A stretch of 64,000 nucleotides of DNA from Calothrix sp. FI2-JRJ7 (GTDB taxonomy: Bacteria > Cyanobacteriota > Cyanobacteriia > Cyanobacteriales > Nostocaceae): contig JAHHGX010000065.1 in assembly GCA_019359675.1 (NCBI GenBank), positions 62,001 to 126,000 on the forward strand, given 5' to 3'. A program made the translations under genes and the position numbers. Below, one piece after another: positions 56,707 to 64,000 of the stretch; position 1 is the stretch's first letter; the number at the start of each line of letters is the position of its first letter. Below the pieces are notes generated by a model. The model was not told the DNA's origin, did no database searches, and was given only the letters and a program-made list of their open reading frames with translations.

Positions 56707-56722
56707 AAGCACTTTAGTGCTT
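56707..56722. repeat. AAGCACTTTAGTGCTT palindrome
   Basis: Seven-base arms AAGCACT and AGTGCTT. The same sequence in opposite orientation lies at 61976-61991, upstream of the ABC ATPase. Confidence 0.75.
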
Positions 56723-56885
56723 CATATTCATAATGAATTGTTTCTTATTAACCCATCAAAATTAATTAAATAAAGCACTGCTTTCTATAAAATAGCTACA
56801 ATACTCTAATCAATTAGAATATCAAGCTTGAATTCTTAGCTAAACATAAGTATTCGCGCAGCAAACTATCGCGAAAATAACCCAA

Positions 56886-57078
56886 ATGCCAGACTATTTG
56901 GTAAAAGAAGTAAGTGAGTATATTGACTACTTACTTTTGAAACACGCTAAAGAAGATACTTCTGATTCACTTTATTTAAGTGCGTCTCAAGAATTGGTAA
57001 AGGCAGATTTTTCTGATTATTTATCCAATGAGTGAAGATTATGAAAACCGTTTGGCGAATGGAGAAATTCAATGGTAG
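56886..57078 (+). pseudogene. small antitoxin-like gene broken by one extra base
   Basis: ATG 56886 opens MPDYLVKEVSEYIDYLLLKH and DFSDYLSNE, stopping at 57035; the second frame, from 57028, gives SEDYENRLANGEIQW and a stop at 57078. Read together, with one base dropped near 57030, they form a 63-residue protein of the cyanobacterial antitoxin-like type that ends DYE.RLA.GEI.W. I recall that ending from many small cyanobacterial proteins beside toxins, so this identification is from memory. No toxin gene is adjacent. Confidence 0.6.
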
Positions 57079-57206
57079 ATATAAGCGTTCAAATCAATTC
57101 TTTAACTTAATACAGTTAAAAGTTCTGTATTATCAATATAGGCAGCAAACAATTCATTCAAAATAGATTAATGGAGACGTGATAAATCACGTCTCTACAT
57201 TTAGGA

Positions 57207-58814
57207 TTAAACACCTACTAATTGTTTTTGTTTGTTTTCGATAGGCGCCGAGAGTGCTTCTTCTAGAGGGGCACATCCTAAGCGTTCTTCTAGAATTTTC
57301 ATAACTTCGCGTCCGAAGTCATTGGGGTTACGGTTCCAAGCTTGTAAGCAAACTTCACCGAAGAAGGAACCAAGCGGTTCGGGGTTCCACAGCAGTTTCT
57401 TGGCTGTCCACGGCATTAAGCTCATGGGGTCGTAACCTGGTTGAAGAATATTTTCTTTGAAAGCATATTCTTCTAGGTGGGTATGAGGTTGTAAACCAAT
57501 AAAGAATATAGCCGGTTCGACTTTATCGGCGCCAAATATTCTTTCGAGTTCACGATGATATGCAATGGTTTGACGAATTGTTTCGGGACGTTCGTCAATG
57601 ACGTTGAATGAGTAGTTGACGGATACTAGGTCATTGAAACCAGCAGCTTTTAAATCGCGACAGTTTTGTAGAACTGTACGTAGGTTATAACCCATTCGCA
57701 TTTTCCGCACGAGTTCTTGGGAACCACTAGTTATACCGATTTCAAAATAATTCATTCCGGTCTTGACCATCAAGTCAGATAATTCAGGTGTAACATTATC
57801 CGCACGAATGTATGCTGCCCAATTAATATCGGTCATTCCAGAATCTACGATTTTCTGTAATAACTCGATAGCATCATCAATAAATCTACGTGCAGGAATA
57901 AATTGGGCATCGGTAAACCAGAAGTTACGAACTCCTCTGTTATATAGCTGACGCATTTCAGCGACTACTTCGTCTGCTGGGTTAATACGTACTTGCTTGC
58001 CTTCGACTACGGTGTACACACAGTAACAGCAGTTATGTGGACAACCGCGTTTAGTTTGAACACCTATATAAAAGTCTTTCTCTGACAAGTAGTAGTTAAA
58101 CTCAGGCCAAATAGTTTCTATATAGTCGTAATTGCAAGCTGTTTTTTCGAGTGGAGTTGGTTGTTCGTGAATTAACCGTTTTCTAGGCGCCTGTTCTCCA
58201 ACAACGTAACATCTCTCGTCGCGGAATTCTCCACCACTTAATAATTTACTAAGCAGTGTTTCACCTTCACCAATAGAAACAATTGTTCCATTTGGTAGAC
58301 TTTTATTAAGTTGCTCATAAAATACACTAACGGCGCCACCACCGACCATAGCTCTGGCTTCGGTATGATATCGCTGTGCGCGCTTTAACCCGCGCTTAAC
58401 GAGTCCGAGGTTACGCCATAACTCGACGTAGTAAGCGATAAAAATTCGTAAACCACCCAAGGCGCCGCGTAATTTGATAAACGGATTTTTAGCATAGTAA
58501 AATTCAAAGGCGTTTTGGAGTGGGTTACCACCACGTCCACCAACTGGAGCATAAATTTGAATATCGCGCCATGAAAACACGAGCAAAGTCGGTTTAAACT
58601 CATCAATACAGCGGTCTAACGCCGAGGTGTAATCCAAAGGTGGTACAGTACCCAAGTCAAAAATCCGCTGTTCGATATTGGGAAACTGCTTGTGAACATG
58701 GTCTGATAGATAAACAACCCCAATAGGGAAGATGGGGTTACAAGGAAGGCGAACGTAAAGTATTCGCTCGGATGTATGTTGCTGGGTTTTAACTTCCATC
58801 TTGCCGTAGGTCAT
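57207..58814 (-). CDS. B12-binding/radical SAM protein (PSII high-light acclimation group)
   Basis: 535 residues. The N-terminal region (about 15-130) resembles the cobalamin-binding flavodoxin-like domain (RILYVRLPCNPIFPIGVVYL, then FKPTLLVFSWRDIQIY). The radical SAM site is RGCPHNCCYCVY, followed by FEIGITSGSQELVRKMRMG and VNYSFNVIDERPETIRQT. The family is named in databases as photosystem II high light acclimation radical SAM protein; the chemistry is not known to me. It stands alone. Confidence 0.83.
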   Translation of the reverse strand: MTYGKMEVKTQQHTSERILYVRLPCNPIFPIGVVYLSDHVHKQFPNIEQRIFDLGTVPPLDYTSALDRCIDEFKPTLLVFSWRDIQIYAPVGGRGGNPLQNAFEFYYAKNPFIKLRGALGGLRIFIAYYVELWRNLGLVKRGLKRAQRYHTEARAMVGGGAVSVFYEQLNKSLPNGTIVSIGEGETLLSKLLSGGEFRDERCYVVGEQAPRKRLIHEQPTPLEKTACNYDYIETIWPEFNYYLSEKDFYIGVQTKRGCPHNCCYCVYTVVEGKQVRINPADEVVAEMRQLYNRGVRNFWFTDAQFIPARRFIDDAIELLQKIVDSGMTDINWAAYIRADNVTPELSDLMVKTGMNYFEIGITSGSQELVRKMRMGYNLRTVLQNCRDLKAAGFNDLVSVNYSFNVIDERPETIRQTIAYHRELERIFGADKVEPAIFFIGLQPHTHLEEYAFKENILQPGYDPMSLMPWTAKKLLWNPEPLGSFFGEVCLQAWNRNPNDFGREVMKILEERLGCAPLEEALSAPIENKQKQLVGV

Positions 58815-59299
58815 GAAGGTAAAGTGAGTAATCTTATATAAAAGTGTAAATATATTTTGATTTGTGTCGGATACTTCTATCTTAGTTGACTAATCAACAC
58901 GGCGCCGATTATTAATCCCGATTGCTGCGTACATCAACCAATGAAAGTTAGGTACAGTCGCGCTTACTGCTACACCCAGAGACATTAGAACTAATCGTGA
59001 CTCAACACTCGCTACACTCAATACTTGGAATAGGTAAATTCAATGTATTGAAAGTGATTTTTACGTTGGTTAAAAATCTGTAGCATATAGTGTATAATTG
59101 CGGAAAAGGCATATATTTTTACGAAAATTTCATAAATATAGTTCCACCAAGACAGGTAGTTTAAGTGTAATACATGTCTTTAGGTAGATATGTCGTAGAA
59201 AATTTAAGTTGGTATTCACAGTTACAGCATGTGGGGATCACCCAGTGTTAGCTTGACAGGTGTAATGTAAAATTGTGGCGTAAAGCATCGAGCGCGATT
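58815..59299. other. intergenic region between divergent genes
   Basis: AT-rich; contains one GGCGCC but no hairpin with long arms and no convincing gene. It should hold promoters for the radical SAM gene (left) and the DUF1830 gene (right). Confidence 0.5.
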
Positions 59300-59671
59300 A
59301 TGGCTCAAATATTAGACTCCTTACCACCTGAGCAGCCTGGAAAAATTCTCTGCTGCTACGTCAATGCCACTAGTAAAATGCAAGTGGCACGCATTAGCGA
59401 CGTTCCGAACTGGTACTTTGAAAGAGTTGTCTTTCCTGGACAAAGACTAGTTTTTGAGGCGCCACGTGAAGCTCACTTAGAAATTCACACGGGAATGATG
59501 GCAAGCGCTATTTTATCGGATAACATCCCATGTAATAGTCTTTCTGTTGAGGACGCAGTTGATGCCAGTGACTCACAACCTGTTGATAGCACTATCAATA
59601 TTAAAACAAATGTACCAACGATTTTAACAAAACCTGAAGAAACAGCAAAAATTTTAAAAGCGCTTGTTTAG
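59300..59671 (+). CDS. DUF1830 family protein
   Basis: The ATG at 59300 (MAQILDSLPPEQPGKILCCY) is preferred to a GTG 27 bases upstream; 123 residues. The centre KILCCYVNATSKMQVARISDVPNWYFERVVFPGQRLVFEA is the DUF1830 signature, a cyanobacterial and plastid family of unknown role. A strong hairpin follows. Confidence 0.85.
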   Translation: MAQILDSLPPEQPGKILCCYVNATSKMQVARISDVPNWYFERVVFPGQRLVFEAPREAHLEIHTGMMASAILSDNIPCNSLSVEDAVDASDSQPVDSTINIKTNVPTILTKPEETAKILKALV

Positions 59672-59707
59672 CATCAAGTTGTTTTAAAAATGATTTTTAA
59701 AAATTAT

Positions 59708-59730
59708 GGGTTGCTATGCTTAAGCAACCC
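59708..59730 (+). terminator. terminator after DUF1830
   Basis: GGGTTGCT and AGCAACCC form a perfect 8-bp stem followed by TATTTTATTTATTTTT, 36 bases behind the stop. Confidence 0.8.
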
Positions 59731-59768
59731 TATTTTATTTATTTTTATTATTAACTCCTAACTAGTAA

Positions 59769-59826
59769 GGTGCGTGACGCTACTAGTTCATTGGTTTTAC
59801 TTTGCGATTGTATGGCGTCACGCACC
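59769..59826. repeat. GGTGCGTGACGC inverted repeat, copy 3
   Basis: The arms GGTGCGTGACGC and GCGTCACGCACC enclose about 34 bases with a different interior. Here it lies in the leader of the next gene rather than at a stop. Confidence 0.88.
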
Positions 59827-59854
59827 CTACCTCCTAACTCCTAACTTTTTTTAT

Positions 59855-60328
59855 ATGAATTTGCCTTCGTTTATTTGGTTGTGGAAAATAGCTGCTTGGT
59901 CAATGGGGTTATCCGTACTGGCTTATTTTTTCCTGGCAGTATCGGGTGCGTGGATGTTTTACACTCGCACGGCACAAAACCCCCCATTTAGCAATGCTTT
60001 TAGTAATATATTTACTGATAAAGCAGGGGGTATGCGTTTATTTCATTATGTAATGGGCGCCTGTATGGTCGCGCTTGTGCTATTACTTTTAGCAATTGGT
60101 ATAGTTGGCACACTAGGACACTTTGGAACGCTTGGACATTCTTCGCACCTAGTCGCTGGACTAATAGTAGTGTTTTTAGTATTAATTTCTGCTTTTAGTG
60201 CAACTCAAATTGGCGCCAACCGTAATTGGGCAAGACCTTTACATATAGGCACCAATTTTATTTTATTTGTTGGCTTTGTCTGGGTTTCTGTGACTGGTTG
60301 GGATGTAGTACAAAAATATTTACCCTAA
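59855..60328 (+). CDS. DUF4079 family membrane protein
   Basis: The ATG at 59855 (MNLPSFIWLWKIAAWSMG) gives 157 residues; the upstream extension would only read through the repeat. Four membrane segments are seen (about 12-32, 65-88, 95-115, 130-150). A cyanobacterial family of unknown function, with resemblance to cytochrome b561-like membrane bundles. Its stop overlaps the convergent SH3 gene. Confidence 0.8.
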   Translation: MNLPSFIWLWKIAAWSMGLSVLAYFFLAVSGAWMFYTRTAQNPPFSNAFSNIFTDKAGGMRLFHYVMGACMVALVLLLLAIGIVGTLGHFGTLGHSSHLVAGLIVVFLVLISAFSATQIGANRNWARPLHIGTNFILFVGFVWVSVTGWDVVQKYLP

Positions 60329-60639
60329 CGAGAGTCACCACATAAGAAACTAGCAGGTGCCCAGCCAAGTTTACCTTTGTAGGAAACATGCCACCACCAT
60401 TTACTATCTTGGGCATATTTCCCACCCTTTAATGAAACTTCTTCACCATTGGGAATTTCTCGAATTTGCTCATAATTTTGTCCGGGGCCAGTACGTAGAA
60501 ACAAACTACCAGTGTCACAGTTAGTACATACTGTTGCTGAACCTTGGATGCGTGATGCAAAGCTTGTAGTACGTCCCATTCCTGGCCCCATTCCGGCACT
60601 TGCTGGTAATGCCGCTGTCAGTTGATAAATTACCTGCAT
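60325..60639 (-). CDS. SH3-domain protein
   Basis: 104 residues. The C-terminal 65 residues are a bacterial SH3b domain (GSLFLRTGPGQNYEQIREIP, then EVSLKGGKYAQDSKWWWHVSY and LGWAPASFLC). The N-terminal part lacks a classical signal peptide, though SH3b proteins usually bind the cell wall. A CTNCDTG segment and a terminal Cys may form a disulfide. Confidence 0.8.
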   Translation of the reverse strand: MQVIYQLTAALPASAGMGPGMGRTTSFASRIQGSATVCTNCDTGSLFLRTGPGQNYEQIREIPNGEEVSLKGGKYAQDSKWWWHVSYKGKLGWAPASFLCGDSR

Positions 60640-60925
60640 GTAGAGACGTAATATATTACGTCTTCATAATGTTTATATAATGAATATATCACTTCCATCT
60701 AAATAGCTAAAATCAAGACATAGACAGAAGTTTAGTCGCATTTTCCTTTGCTGGAAGTAAAACGCTAGTAGTAATTAATTACTTATGTATTTTTTATGAA
60801 ATTTAAGTATTTAAAGTGACGAATAAAGTTTTGCATAAGCTATAAAAAACTCATAATCAACAGGGAGTTACAGCAAAGTCGTTACGATATATATATAGAG
60901 CAGCGACTTAGAAGCAATTTTGATT

Positions 60926-61489
60926 ATGACGACAACTAACTCTACAACTACACAAACAACGATTTTTCGCCTATCACCCTTAATTAGAATTACTCTTTTG
61001 TCCTTGTATGTAGCGCTTACGGTTCCTTTACCTTTTTTGGCTCAAGCAACTAAGGCGCCAACACCTCCCGCATTACTATGGGTAGGAATTAGTATTGGTT
61101 TAGTAGGTTTGTACGCAGTATTGTGCGAACGGGTTATTGTTGACGACGAATCAATTCAAGTAACATACCCAAATTGGGTACCACGCTTTTTCCGCAAAGG
61201 TTGGTCGTTACCGTGGTCACAAGTCAAAGAATTAAAACCCCGCACTACTGGTCAAGGTGGTTTGGTTTATTATTTTCTTAGTAAAGAAGGTCAAGCTTAT
61301 TTATTGCCAATGCGGGTAGCTGGTTTCGCGCGTTTGGTAAAATTAGTACAAGAAAAAACTAGTATTGATACAAAAAACGTGTATCCGCTCGCACAACCTT
61401 GGATGTACGCTATTTTATTAGGATTTACAACGCTACTTCTATTAGTAGATGCTTGGACAATCACAACCGCTTTGGGACAACCGTTGTAG
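60926..61489 (+). CDS. PH-like-domain membrane protein, cyanobacterial
   Basis: From ATG 60926 187 residues (MTTTNSTTTQTTIFRLSP). Two membrane segments near the N-terminus (about 22-38, 50-68), a soluble bacterial PH-like part (ERVIVDDESIQVTYPNWVPRFF, then WSQVKELKPR) and a C-terminal membrane segment (165-182). No recognised function. It is not convincingly part of an operon. Confidence 0.7.
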   Translation: MTTTNSTTTQTTIFRLSPLIRITLLSLYVALTVPLPFLAQATKAPTPPALLWVGISIGLVGLYAVLCERVIVDDESIQVTYPNWVPRFFRKGWSLPWSQVKELKPRTTGQGGLVYYFLSKEGQAYLLPMRVAGFARLVKLVQEKTSIDTKNVYPLAQPWMYAILLGFTTLLLLVDAWTITTALGQPL

Positions 61490-61640
61490 CATAGGTGTCT
61501 CGCCTGTGCAGTTGAAGTAATTATTTTTACTAGAGACTCGCAGAGAACACAGAGAAAGAGGAATAAGGCGCCTATTTTTTGAATATTGGTCAAAAACCTC
61601 TTCTTTGCGTGCTTTGTGGTTAGTTTTCAAACGTTCAAAA

Positions 61641-61805
61641 TCTGACGCTATTTACCAATCTCTTAAGGCACAGCGTATTCGTATAGGTACTCAAGATTTA
61701 CGTATTGCCTCTATTGTCCTAGCAAACAACGCTATTCTTTTGACAAGAAACCTACAAGATTTTAACAAAGTTCCAGAACTAATCATTCAACATCGGACTA
61801 TTTAG
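61641..61805 (+). pseudogene. VapC/PIN-type toxin relic
   Basis: The last 54 codons of a PIN-domain toxin are readable: SDAIYQSLKAQRIRIGTQDL, RIASIVLANNAILLTRNLQD and a FNKVPELII end, including the conserved acidic residues of QDLRIA and TRNLQDF. The N-terminal half is missing and replaced by CTTTGCGTGCTTTGTGGTT, a dispersed cyanobacterial intergenic repeat. No antitoxin is visible. Confidence 0.75.
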
Positions 61806-61859
61806 CTAACTATTCTTTAAACAATTTATTCCGAAATGGCGCCGAAAAGAGCAAATCTC

Positions 61860-61948
61860 TCTTACTCCCCTCTCTCTGTGTACAGACGCGTTCACATAGT
61901 GTCCCACAGGGAATAATTGCGTCTCTACGTGGCTCTGTGGTAAAAAGA
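61860..61948. repeat. CTCTCTGTG...CTCTGTGGTAAAAA repeat
   Basis: CTCTGTG and TCTGTGGTAAAAAGAAT flank a short insert containing an imperfect palindrome (CACATAGTGTCCCACAGGG). Relatives of the same CTCTGTGGTAAAAAT sequence are near 451, 12100, 19195 and 26935. Confidence 0.6.
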
Positions 61949-61975
61949 ATTACTATTAAAGTTTGTTTTTAGGTT

Positions 61976-61991
61976 AAGCACTAAAGTGCTT
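61976..61991. repeat. AAGCACTAAAGTGCTT palindrome
   Basis: The same 16-base palindrome as 56707-56722 in the other orientation, ending 9 bases before the ATG of the ABC ATPase, so it overlaps its ribosome binding region and could affect translation. Confidence 0.75.
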
Positions 61992-61999
61992 ATTACGAA

Positions 62000-62749
62000 A
62001 TGCACACCATCCTTCGGCTTGAACAGGTTAGCTTGAATGCAAAACTAAATGTTAATACTAAAGAGAATCTGCCAGGATACTCTATTCTTAAGGATATTTC
62101 ATTTGAGGTACCTACAGGCGCCCGCGTTGCAATTGTTGGGGCAACTGGTGCAGGTAAGACATTTTTACTACGTTTATTAAATCGTTTAAGTGAACCAACT
62201 AGCGGTAAGATTTATTTTGATCATCAAGATTATTCTCTAATACCTGTACAAAAGTTACGTTCTGAGATTGTATTGGTACCCCAAGAGTCGAGGTTATTGG
62301 GTATGACGGTAAAAGATGCTTTGTCTTACCCTTTGGTTTTGCGTGGTTTACCCAAAACTGAAATCACTCAACGTGTAAGTCAGTGGGTTGAATTGTTACA
62401 AATACCTGATGATTGGTTGGGAAGAGGTGAGGTACAACTTTCTTACGGTCAAAGGCAGTTGGTTGCGATTGCACGCGCTTTGGCTATTCAACCCAAAGTT
62501 TTATTGCTCGATGAACCAACTTCTAACCTTGATGTTGGTACTACACAAAGATTATTACAAACGTTTAAAAAGCTAGTAGATACAACTGTTTTAATCGTTA
62601 ATCATCAACTCGATATTGCTTCGAGTTGTGACAACGTTATTCATCTATCACAAGGGCGCCTGATCTCAAATCAACGCGCTTGCGATATAAACTGGGAACT
62701 ACTAAAAGCATCTATTATTCAAGCCGAAGCTGAAGATGATTTTATTTAA
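62000..62749 (+). CDS. ABC transporter ATP-binding protein
   Basis: 249 residues, full ATPase domain: Walker A GATGAGKT (47-54), Q-loop VPQESRLLGM, signature LSYGQRQ (147-153), Walker B LLLDEP (168-173) and H-loop IVNHQLD. Similar to stand-alone exporter or iron-type subunits (FetA/YbbL-like). There is no permease next to it. The FtsX-type permease at 3150-4325 also lacks an ATPase, but the two genes are 58 kb apart and any link is speculative. Confidence 0.9.
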   Translation: MHTILRLEQVSLNAKLNVNTKENLPGYSILKDISFEVPTGARVAIVGATGAGKTFLLRLLNRLSEPTSGKIYFDHQDYSLIPVQKLRSEIVLVPQESRLLGMTVKDALSYPLVLRGLPKTEITQRVSQWVELLQIPDDWLGRGEVQLSYGQRQLVAIARALAIQPKVLLLDEPTSNLDVGTTQRLLQTFKKLVDTTVLIVNHQLDIASSCDNVIHLSQGRLISNQRACDINWELLKASIIQAEAEDDFI

Positions 62750-62771
62750 GAAAGTAGTTTATTTTAATTTA

Positions 62772-63578
62772 TTACCTGGGTACACTTACTGTTGATGCTT
62801 GGACTGGGAAAGAGCGCTCTTTTGCTACTTTGGAGTGCGAATTCGTCAAACTCGTATTCAATAATTCCATATTAAATCTATACCCTACGTTGCGGATTGT
62901 TTGAATTAAACTTGGCTGACGTGGGTCGAGTTCAACTTTTTTCCTCAGTGATAATACGTGTGTGTCAATGGTGCGGGGATTGTCGATGGCATCGGGCCAT
63001 GCACGACGTAGTAATTCAGAGCGACTTAGTGGTACACCGCTAGCTTGTGCTAGAACATACAGCAAGCTAAACTCTTGGGGTGTTAAGTCAATGAATTCCC
63101 CCTGAAACCGAACTCGACGCTGGACTAAATCGATTTGCAGTGACCCGTAGTCTAAATATGCAGGCGCCACAGGAGTGCGCTTGCGACGAATCAAAGCTTC
63201 GGTGCGTGCAAGAAATTCTTGCATTCCAAACGGTTTGGATAAGTAATCATCGGCGCCGGCTTTAAGACCTGCGACAACATCACCTTCAGCACTACGGGCA
63301 GAAAGCATTAGAATTAACGGTTGCTGCTGACGAGTTAGCCAGCGACAAAATTCCATACCATCACCATCAGATAAATCAGCATCGAGAATAATTAGCGTTG
63401 GCTGGTGACTGAGAAAAACTTCTCTAGCCTGATAAATACTCGCAGCTTGATGCACTCGATAGTCAAGCTGTTGCAAATGCCAACCTAGCAAAGACCTCAA
63501 GTGCGGATTCCCCTCAACAATTTCGATACATACCGAACCCACAGTGGCAAGACCCCTAGCGCGTCTATAGAGTTTCAA
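62772..63578 (-). CDS. OmpR/PhoB-family response regulator
   Basis: 268 residues: receiver domain (about 16-130) with phospho-acceptor Asp66 in LIILDADLSDGDG, Ser93 and Lys115 (LSKPF), and a C-terminal winged helix (about 145-245; LTPQEFSLLYVLAQA and RTIDTHVLSLRKKVELDPRQP). The usual Asp-Asp acidic pair near the start of the receiver reads Glu22-Gly23 in IVEGN, which should weaken Mg binding, so phosphorylation may be atypical. No kinase gene is adjacent. Confidence 0.9.
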   Translation of the reverse strand: MKLYRRARGLATVGSVCIEIVEGNPHLRSLLGWHLQQLDYRVHQAASIYQAREVFLSHQPTLIILDADLSDGDGMEFCRWLTRQQQPLILMLSARSAEGDVVAGLKAGADDYLSKPFGMQEFLARTEALIRRKRTPVAPAYLDYGSLQIDLVQRRVRFQGEFIDLTPQEFSLLYVLAQASGVPLSRSELLRRAWPDAIDNPRTIDTHVLSLRKKVELDPRQPSLIQTIRNVGYRFNMELLNTSLTNSHSKVAKERSFPVQASTVSVPR

Positions 63579-64000
63579 GGTATCAAAGCCTTGTATAAAG
63601 GTTTTGTAACCGTTGTTACTTCAGTTGTAAATTATTCAATAATAACTGCCTAAAATTAGCGTTGAGTTATGTATCAATCCCTTGCCGACACAGGGATTTA
63701 TCCCAATTGTTAAATTTTTGTGACACCAGCACGCTCATTCTCGGCTCTTGTGGGTGAAATTGGACAATTATGACTCAATATGGCGCAGCGAACGTTGTTT
63801 TTAACACCAAAGCTTACGCATTTAGCACCTGGATACATATCAACCACGTTAACCGCCCAGAAAAAAAGTTACAATTATTCCATAATATTATCGATGCAAG
63901 AAACGATTTTCCATGCATAATAATAAAAATAACTTTGCACTCATGTCTGTTCCCATACTTCTGGAATAGGATGGGAATAGACTGTAGCTTATGGTAAGTG
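63579..64000. other. right-edge region without a recognised gene
   Basis: A 75-codon frame at 63770-63997 begins MTQYGAANVVFNTKAYAF but has no family features and ends in AT-rich chance-like sequence; I do not call it. The left part is the leader of the response regulator. Confidence 0.4.

Larger units (their letters stand above)
56572..57206. other. intergenic region with palindrome and small broken gene
   Basis: Besides the small antitoxin-like frame at 56886-57078 there is a perfect 16-bp palindrome AAGCACTTTAGTGCTT-type (56707-56722), which recurs at 61976-61991, and an inverted pair GAGACGTGA/TCACGTCTC at 57173-57197. Confidence 0.6.

Noticed and set aside
63770-63997. 75-codon frame at the right edge
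   Set aside because: No recognisable domain, and the second half is AT-rich and chance-like; it could still be real.
1-64000. tRNA, rRNA, tmRNA, RNase P RNA, 6S RNA and riboswitch motifs
   Set aside because: I looked for T-loop and conserved ends in spacers and found none; this cannot exclude divergent RNAs, and a covariance search would be decisive.
1-64000. Insertion sequences or prophage genes
   Set aside because: No transposase, integrase, portal or tail genes are recognisable; only small inverted repeats and decayed toxin genes suggest past mobility.

Overview
The window is a 64 kb chromosomal segment from a cyanobacterium, most likely a filamentous, possibly heterocyst-forming one. 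The evidence is a fused ferredoxin-type glutamate synthase, an aerobic Mg-protoporphyrin ester cyclase beside heme oxygenase and HemN, an RNase E ending in the cyanobacterial arginine-rich tail, XisH/XisI, DUF1830/DUF1997/DUF4079 proteins, a DICT-domain protein and many dispersed intergenic hairpins. By eye the base composition is AT-rich with very AT-rich spacers. The hexamer GGCGCC is extremely frequent (about 115 hand-counted copies), while I found no copy of the classical cyanobacterial palindrome GCGATCGC.

Layout. 1-3 kb: partial DinB-like gene, a frameshifted xisH with an intact xisI, and a frameshifted TolC-like gene. 3-7 kb: an exporter set on the minus strand (HlyD/MacA-like adaptor, MacB/FtsX-like permease, TolC) diverging from an AraC-type regulator. 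7-9 kb: DUF4336-like protein, Uma2-family nuclease, RelE relic. 9.3-11.9 kb: a compact minus-strand cassette of barnase-like RNase, barstar-like inhibitor and a SUKH/SMI1-HEAT protein. 12.3-16.6 kb: hemN and heme oxygenase on one strand and acsF on the other (the low-oxygen tetrapyrrole set of cyanobacteria), with a RelE/ParE-type toxin-antitoxin pair between them. 16.8-19.1 kb: LOG-family protein, fructosamine kinase family, ParD/ParE. 19.3-22.9 kb: four-gene membrane-glycosylation operon. 23.8-26.0 kb: two tandem polysaccharide deacetylases. 26.1-26.7 kb: PemK/MazF module. 27-31.7 kb: ferredoxin-dependent glutamate synthase. 32.4-35.7 kb: phosphodiester glycosidase, cupin, HesB/IscA-like protein.

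35.8-41.2 kb is the str/S10 translation block rpsL-rpsG-fusA-tuf-rpsJ. It is followed by a Lon-substrate-binding-domain protein and by pheA, DUF1997, rnhB, rne and a TIGR03960-type radical SAM gene. 50-56.6 kb holds STAS, ClpS, CPBP protease, WG-repeat, pentapeptide-repeat and DICT/HD-like genes. 57-63.6 kb holds a radical SAM protein, DUF1830, DUF4079, an SH3 protein, a PH-like membrane protein, an ABC ATPase and an OmpR-type response regulator.

Common themes: at least seven toxin-antitoxin loci or relics; three reading frames (xisH, tolC, a small antitoxin-like gene) each broken by exactly one base; and at least six families of dispersed inverted repeats that sit right at gene ends and in several cases supply the stop codon or last codons. 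I saw no tRNA, rRNA, CRISPR array, transposase or integrase.
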